From: Phlegmacium glaucopus
Lineage: Eukaryota; Basidiomycota; Agaricomycetes; Agaricales; Cortinariaceae
Assembly: GCA_015039465.1 (NCBI GenBank)
Contig: MU130578.1
Location: 215,100 to 248,086, forward strand
Direction: 5' to 3'
Length of the DNA stretch: 32,987 nucleotides
The position numbers were made by a program, and so were the translations under genes. The notes under the pieces were generated by a model, which worked only from the letters and a program-made list of their open reading frames with translations, was not told where the DNA came from and did no database searches. Positions 29,254-32,987 of the stretch are shown here, piece by piece (the stretch's first letter is position 1; each line of letters opens with the position of its first letter).

Positions 29254-30534
29254 GGATTCGACCAATAACTTCAGATCCTTGGATGCAGAGGTTTCCGTCC
29301 GCAAAATGGCCGAAGTCTGGTTGATGAATATCCAGGCAGTGATTTGGAAGACCGATGATGGTGCATGCTCAAGTCGGAGGAGGTCAAGAGTCTCATTGGT
29401 GATGGGGTCATTGCCAAGCTTGAAATACTTCTTCATGATGAGACCCGCCAAAGGAAGATTCGGAGAAGAGAATAGTAACATTAATGCCTGCTGGACCATT
29501 TCAACAGGTGGTTCCAAGTAAGAGAGCCTATGATCGCTTCTGATCGCCTGCTCTTCAGTGCAGGTCCAGGTAAACCAGAGCGGCACATGATGGTGATAAA
29601 ACCATTCAATTTGAGGACGGCGTTCTTCCTTATCTACCCATCGAAATACAATCCCAGCTCGCGGAGTCCTGAGATCGAATGAACAGACAGTTGATGAGCT
29701 GAGGCCATCGAGCCAAGAGTCGGCGTAATTATTCTTATTCCGCAAAAGGTTGTACCAGTCAGGTAACGGCGATGCCAGGAGGGGCGGGCGAGCGTCGCGA
29801 TGGCACAATTCGACACGAGATATCAAATAGGACAGGAATCCCATCCATACGATGAACCAATCACGAGAGGCGGAGATCATGCGCTTAGTAACTGCATGAC
29901 TCTTGTGGGGACAATCGTAACGGAACGTTGAGGGTGTGGGAGGAGCATTCCCCTGGATTCCAAAAAAGAGTTGGATGCGTCTGGCTGCCTCTACCACCAG
30001 TTCTTTGGACTTCTTCCACAGGTAAATGTCATCCAGACACATCTTAAACCATGTTTCTTTTGCCTCTAGCCTGGATGGTAAATGAAAACGGACTTCCACT
30101 TGTTCAATCCGAGGCATCCAAGAAAAAAGCGCGAAAGGAGTGGACGTGAAGCTCAGGGCCAGTGGAATAAAGCTCACCCAGCCCCAAAACTCTGACCACC
30201 ATATGGGTTGTTTGAGCATGGAAGCATTGAGACGAGGTTGAGTGAACGGAGACGATGAATATGGAGTGTGCGGCGGGATTATAACAGGTCGATTGCAGTT
30301 TGGAGAATAGAATATCGTTCCATCTTGAAGAAGAACACATCCATTATTAGAGTAGTCAAACGAGGGTGGTGACGCGCGTTCTCGAAAACCACGGGTACTC
30401 GGCTGGTATGTTAAATACCAAGTTTCGTCAAGAGGAGGACGGGACGGCGTTTCTGGAGAGCAACAATGAACGGGATTGTAGTTTAAATTAAGGCAGAAAC
30501 ACTTACCGACTCCGTCTGATGGTTGGGTTGACAT
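29254..30534 (-). CDS. N-terminal 427 residues of uncharacterised basidiomycete protein (partial)
   Basis: ATG at 30534 (MSTQPSDGVGKCFCLNLNYN). The frame is open until the A-run. The protein contains PSPVR-like proline-rich stretches, a Trp-rich SEFWGWVSFIPLALSF, DWFIVWMGFLSYLISRV, PDWYNLLRNKNN, SWLDGLSSSTVCSFDLRTPR and QIEWFYHHHVPLWFTWTCTE. The combination of xxWFxxWMGxLSYLI and a W/Y-rich 'HHVPLWFTWT' block is something I have seen in lineage-specific families of mushroom-forming fungi; no function is known. Two hydrophobic stretches (about residues 118-140 and 225-245) may be membrane-associated or core. The 3' end lies in a gap. Confidence 0.65.
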
Positions 30535-31438
30535 GAAGATAGATGGGAGAATAGCGCGATTTCCCTTGGAAAAAGAGATTAATAATGGACTCTAGCGCAT
30601 AGAAGATATTCAAGAGCTCTCACAGTGAAGAGGACGACTACAGAAAACAAATGGGAACCAGTGCCCGCAAGAGGAAGAGCAACTATTCAGGATGATCCTA
30701 AACAGAAATAGGGACTGAGAAGATGCTGGCCTATGCTGGCGCGGAATATCCGTACCAACAAGGAAGAGAGAGAGTTGTTATGTTGACTTGTCGGACTATA
30801 AATTGTTAATAACACGTCCGTTGCGGCGGAGTTTGAATGAACGGAGTTTGAATGATACAATAAGGCTACCCACCCGACTTGCCTCCTACCAGTGCACTGA
30901 TTAGGATCATCCTGGTCAGGGCCCGTTTGTAGGTGCCTGGTGGCAAGTAACACACAATAAGGCTACCTCCAACCTGCCCGCGACCTCACCAGCGTAGTGC
31001 GCGCTGACTAGGATCATCCTGGTTCAGGGCTCGTTCCCAGATATTCATTCCCAAGGTGCATTCCACATGAGTCTCGAGGCCCATGGTCTTCACTTCGACG
31101 ACATCCGCCCCCAGCCAGTTCCAGCGGTGGATCTTCGTTCGACTGTACTTTATAAGCAGGACATGACTTCTCCGATGATGTCTCTACGGTAAGTCTCGTC
31201 TGATTGTGCTTTCCTTTTGAGCAATTGACAATTGAATTGGTAGGAATCGTCAACACTAGCCGTCTTTCTGAACATAGATGAGAGTATTTGAAGGTAGGTT
31301 CTTTGACAACTTGTATTTGTCGTTTTGAAATACTGATTACTGTTATAATCTAGCTATGCTCCGAGTCGAAGCAAACTCTTCATCCTCCTCCGATTTTCCA
31401 CATCAACGGACGCGCTAGCATGTCATGCCCGCTGATCC
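30535..31438. other. Spacer between divergent/tandem genes with a duplicated 75-bp block
   Basis: No gene is supported. Two direct copies of an ACAATAAGGCTACC ... GGATCATCCTGGT(T)CAGGGC block lie at 30857-30928 and 30954-31035; the ends are conserved and the middle varies. A pyrimidine-rich promoter region for the minus-strand gene beginning at 30534 would be just right of it. Confidence 0.5.
30857..31035. repeat. Direct repeat pair of about 75 bp
   Basis: Copies at 30857-30928 and 30954-31035 share ACAATAAGGCTACC at the left and TAGGATCATCCTGGT plus CAGGGC at the right, with a 25-bp spacer. Origin unknown; it may be the remains of a small repeated element. Confidence 0.6.
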
Positions 31439-32010
31439 TCATCCTCCGCACCCTTGGACGTCCTCAAAACCTAGCTTCTAAGTCAGTACTGGCGTCATTA
31501 TATTTACATTACTAGCTCAATCATACCTTTTTGAAGTTCGCCTCTGTTTTTCTGGTTACTTTTTTCTTCTCGGCATCGGACGTACACTTCAATCTTAACT
31601 TCAATGCATCCCGAACTGGCCAGTCCTTTGAGTACACATTTCTGATGTTGAACTTCTGCACCGTCTGCAACATATTATGGTGAGATCTACCTTACCCAAT
31701 TAAATGTGAACTCACCAGTTGAACCAACTCCTCAAGATCAGCCGGCTTCTGCTTACTGTAGCACCGCTTTGAATCCAGTTTCTTTTTGACTGCATCGTTG
31801 ATAAATGTCTATTGTCAAGGTAAGAATCGTTCTGCTAATTATTCAGATATAACTTACAGTAAACTCACTGTAGTGCTCCTCTTCCCAGCCCAACGCATTT
31901 TTGAGGTTGTACCCGCCGCTATTACTTCTGCCCGCTTCTCCTTTTGGTTTTGGGATCGTGTTCGGTGTGTCACTGCTATCCTCATCACTAGAACTCCCTG
32001 AATCCGACAT
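31439..32010 (-). CDS. Four-exon gene for a 140-aa uncharacterised Agaricomycete protein
   Basis: Exons 32010-31858, 31808-31716, 31664-31527 and 31477-31439, separated by introns of 49, 51 and 49 nt, all phase 0 with GT...AG ends (GTAAGT, GTGAGT and GTATGA donors). The product starts MSDSGSSSDEDSSDTPNT, an acidic serine-rich tail, then GGYNLKNALGWEEEHYSEFT, FINDAVKKKLDSKRCYSKQK, VYSKDWPVRDALKLRLK and a basic KKKVTRKTEANFKK, ending KLGFEDVQGCGG. The NLKNALGW...Y block resembles a family found near transposons in Agaricomycetes; its function is unknown. The frame is open upstream to 32247 and could give 79 more residues, but MSDSGS after a serine/arginine-rich stretch is the more typical start. 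Confidence 0.72.
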
Positions 32011-32300
32011 TTCAGACAGTGGGGACACCGAACGAAGATCAAATCTGACAGACTGCCGGTGGTTCCTGACTGGGGTTTCTTCACTGGTACACCTACTGTA
32101 GGGCACAGAATTGTGCCGAGCTTGGCGTCGAAGATGGGCACCTAGATCTCGACGCAGTGTGATCTGAGGAGGAGGGGGTAATTCCTTCAATTGGAATTCG
32201 ATGCAAGCTGTAATGAGAGGCAGGTGGGATTTGACTGGGAATATCATTACCCACCTCCAAGTGTACGATAGATTTCTTTATACTTTGATTCTCTATGTAT
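32011..32300. other. Upstream region of the four-exon gene
   Basis: It includes a duplicated ATAGATTTCTxTATAC...TTTGATTCT word (32268-32330), AT-rich and in normal orientation at least to about 32250. It would contain the promoter of the minus-strand gene at 32010. No defined element is claimed. Confidence 0.4.
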
Positions 32301-32987
32301 ACCATAGATTTCTCTATACATTTGATTCTATTGTCTCAAAAGTCTCCATATTAGTATTTCAAACAAGGCGTCACTTATGGGCCAAATGAAAGTAGGCATG
32401 GTGAACGTTAGTTTACGGCTAAGTGACAACTTGTCCGGATTGTCGTCACAGTCTTTCAGGTGTTACTTGACCCAACTTACGCTTGTATGTAAGTTGTGAA
32501 CCTAAGAACAAAAGGCTCTAGGTACGGAGTCGAAGACATCCGTAAATCTCCAGGGTTCCCTTTTATATACATAAAGTGGTACCAGTGAAGGTGTACGATG
32601 ACTGCAAAGTAGGAGGTCTTTATGTGGGACGACTTACTTTCGGAACAGCGCACGTTATCCTTTTCTCAGGCTACCACTTGACACACCCATCCACATTTCT
32701 AGTTTGGGGAAACAATCCAACAGCTACTCGTAGGTGAAGACTAACCACGATTTCGTCTGTAAAGGGGACAAGGCTTCATTCCTAAGTTTAATGACGTTTG
32801 AAATAACTAACGAATGTGCGAGCTAAAGTTGTGAAACGAGGTCGATAGGCGGGGACATCGGCGGTGAAACCTGTAGGATTTCATAACTTCGTTTATACTC
32901 CTATTCCTCGGCTTAAATTCGGATCGCCGCATTAACAATTAACTACGTATTAACAATTAACTACGTATCATTGCGGATAACAGGTGC
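32300..32987. other. Segment written backwards (3' end of window)
   Basis: Right-to-left reading gives a conserved protein with a GT-AG intron, whereas neither strand as given has a meaningful frame. The left edge is uncertain, between about 32250 and 32372. A direct duplication TTAACAATTAACTACGTA lies near the outer end (32932-32968). Confidence 0.85.
32345..32790. CDS. WD40-type protein fragment (readable only right-to-left)
   Basis: Read right-to-left from about 32780: NVCFSTNQKWMLIDNLTKGF, DLYTYPHSSPSDSFPIARDK, FIQQGVFLEDETSVACGSDH, GEIHIFSLGTSKCLQKLRHG, then a 52-nt intron from 32489 to 32438 (GTATGT ... CTGAC ... TTAG), then ACSTVNRHLIASGTDESKPG. CGSDHGEIHIFSLGTSKCLQ is a typical WD40 blade, as is the HLIASGTDES piece. 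It resembles a WD40-like family common in Agaricomycetes. The 5' exon is incomplete. Near 32370 the frame appears to shift, perhaps a read-level indel. Strand '.' because it is on neither given strand. Confidence 0.8.

Overview
The window looks like a transposon-rich piece of a filamentous basidiomycete (Agaricomycete-type) nuclear genome. The signs are a Ty3/gypsy chromovirus with a C-terminal chromodomain, a Tad-like non-LTR element with CCHC knuckles and an APE endonuclease, a second Agaricomycete-type gag, an NLR-like protein with 42-residue kinesin-light-chain TPRs, and introns of 46-52 nt. No species can be named safely.

The most important observation concerns the sequence, not a pathway. 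Three stretches read correctly only if the string is REVERSED WITHOUT COMPLEMENTING: 1-~2817, 23722-24474 and ~32300-32987. In them, normal reading of both strands gives nothing. Reading right-to-left, or the complement left-to-right, gives long conserved proteins, GT-AG introns and continuous copies of repeats found elsewhere in the window. Reversing the first two in place restores continuity with the adjacent sequence. No biological process does this, so these are processing errors, probably contig-end or gap-fill extensions written backwards. Three A-runs of 25-26 nt (18838-18863, 23697-23721, 29229-29253) each join unrelated sequences and look like fixed 25-base gaps rendered as A. The window is therefore probably a scaffold of four contigs: ~1-18837, 18864-23696, 23722-29228 and 29254-32987.

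Layout. 1-2817 (reversed) holds two gene fragments of uncharacterised Agaricomycete families, a short tandem array and most of a 1.35-kb repeat (copy A), which finishes at 2818-3195. From 3196 to 15012 lies a decayed chromovirus on the + strand: gag, protease, RT, RNase H, integrase, chromodomain, PPT, 3' LTR. It is broken by four insertions: copy B of the 1.35-kb repeat (4732-7738, itself carrying a hAT-like element at 4913-6563) and three elements at 8561-9270, 9496-10802 and 12640-14092, all at (A)CCGG sites with TGAT...ATCA ends. The 3' LTR abuts a non-LTR retrotransposon on the - strand (15013-~18504) whose ORF1 is split by a solo LTR (16458-17029). After a gap come a second chromovirus 3' end with LTR (18864-19503), a decayed gag of another retroelement (19882-22008), a palindrome-rich stretch (22764-23145), and another gap. 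Next is a second copy of the non-LTR element plus adjacent host sequence (23722-26551), a plus-strand hypothetical gene (26345-26794), the NLR/TPR gene fragment (27673-29228, -), a gap, the N-terminal part of an unrelated gene (29254-30534, -), a four-exon gene (31439-32010, -), and a reversed WD40-type gene fragment at the end.

Twelve of the thirteen disabling in-frame stops recorded in the chromovirus and in non-LTR copy 1 are TGA, and the two chromovirus LTRs differ largely at CpG sites, pointing to decay by cytosine methylation. I found no operon, CRISPR array, tRNA or rRNA.
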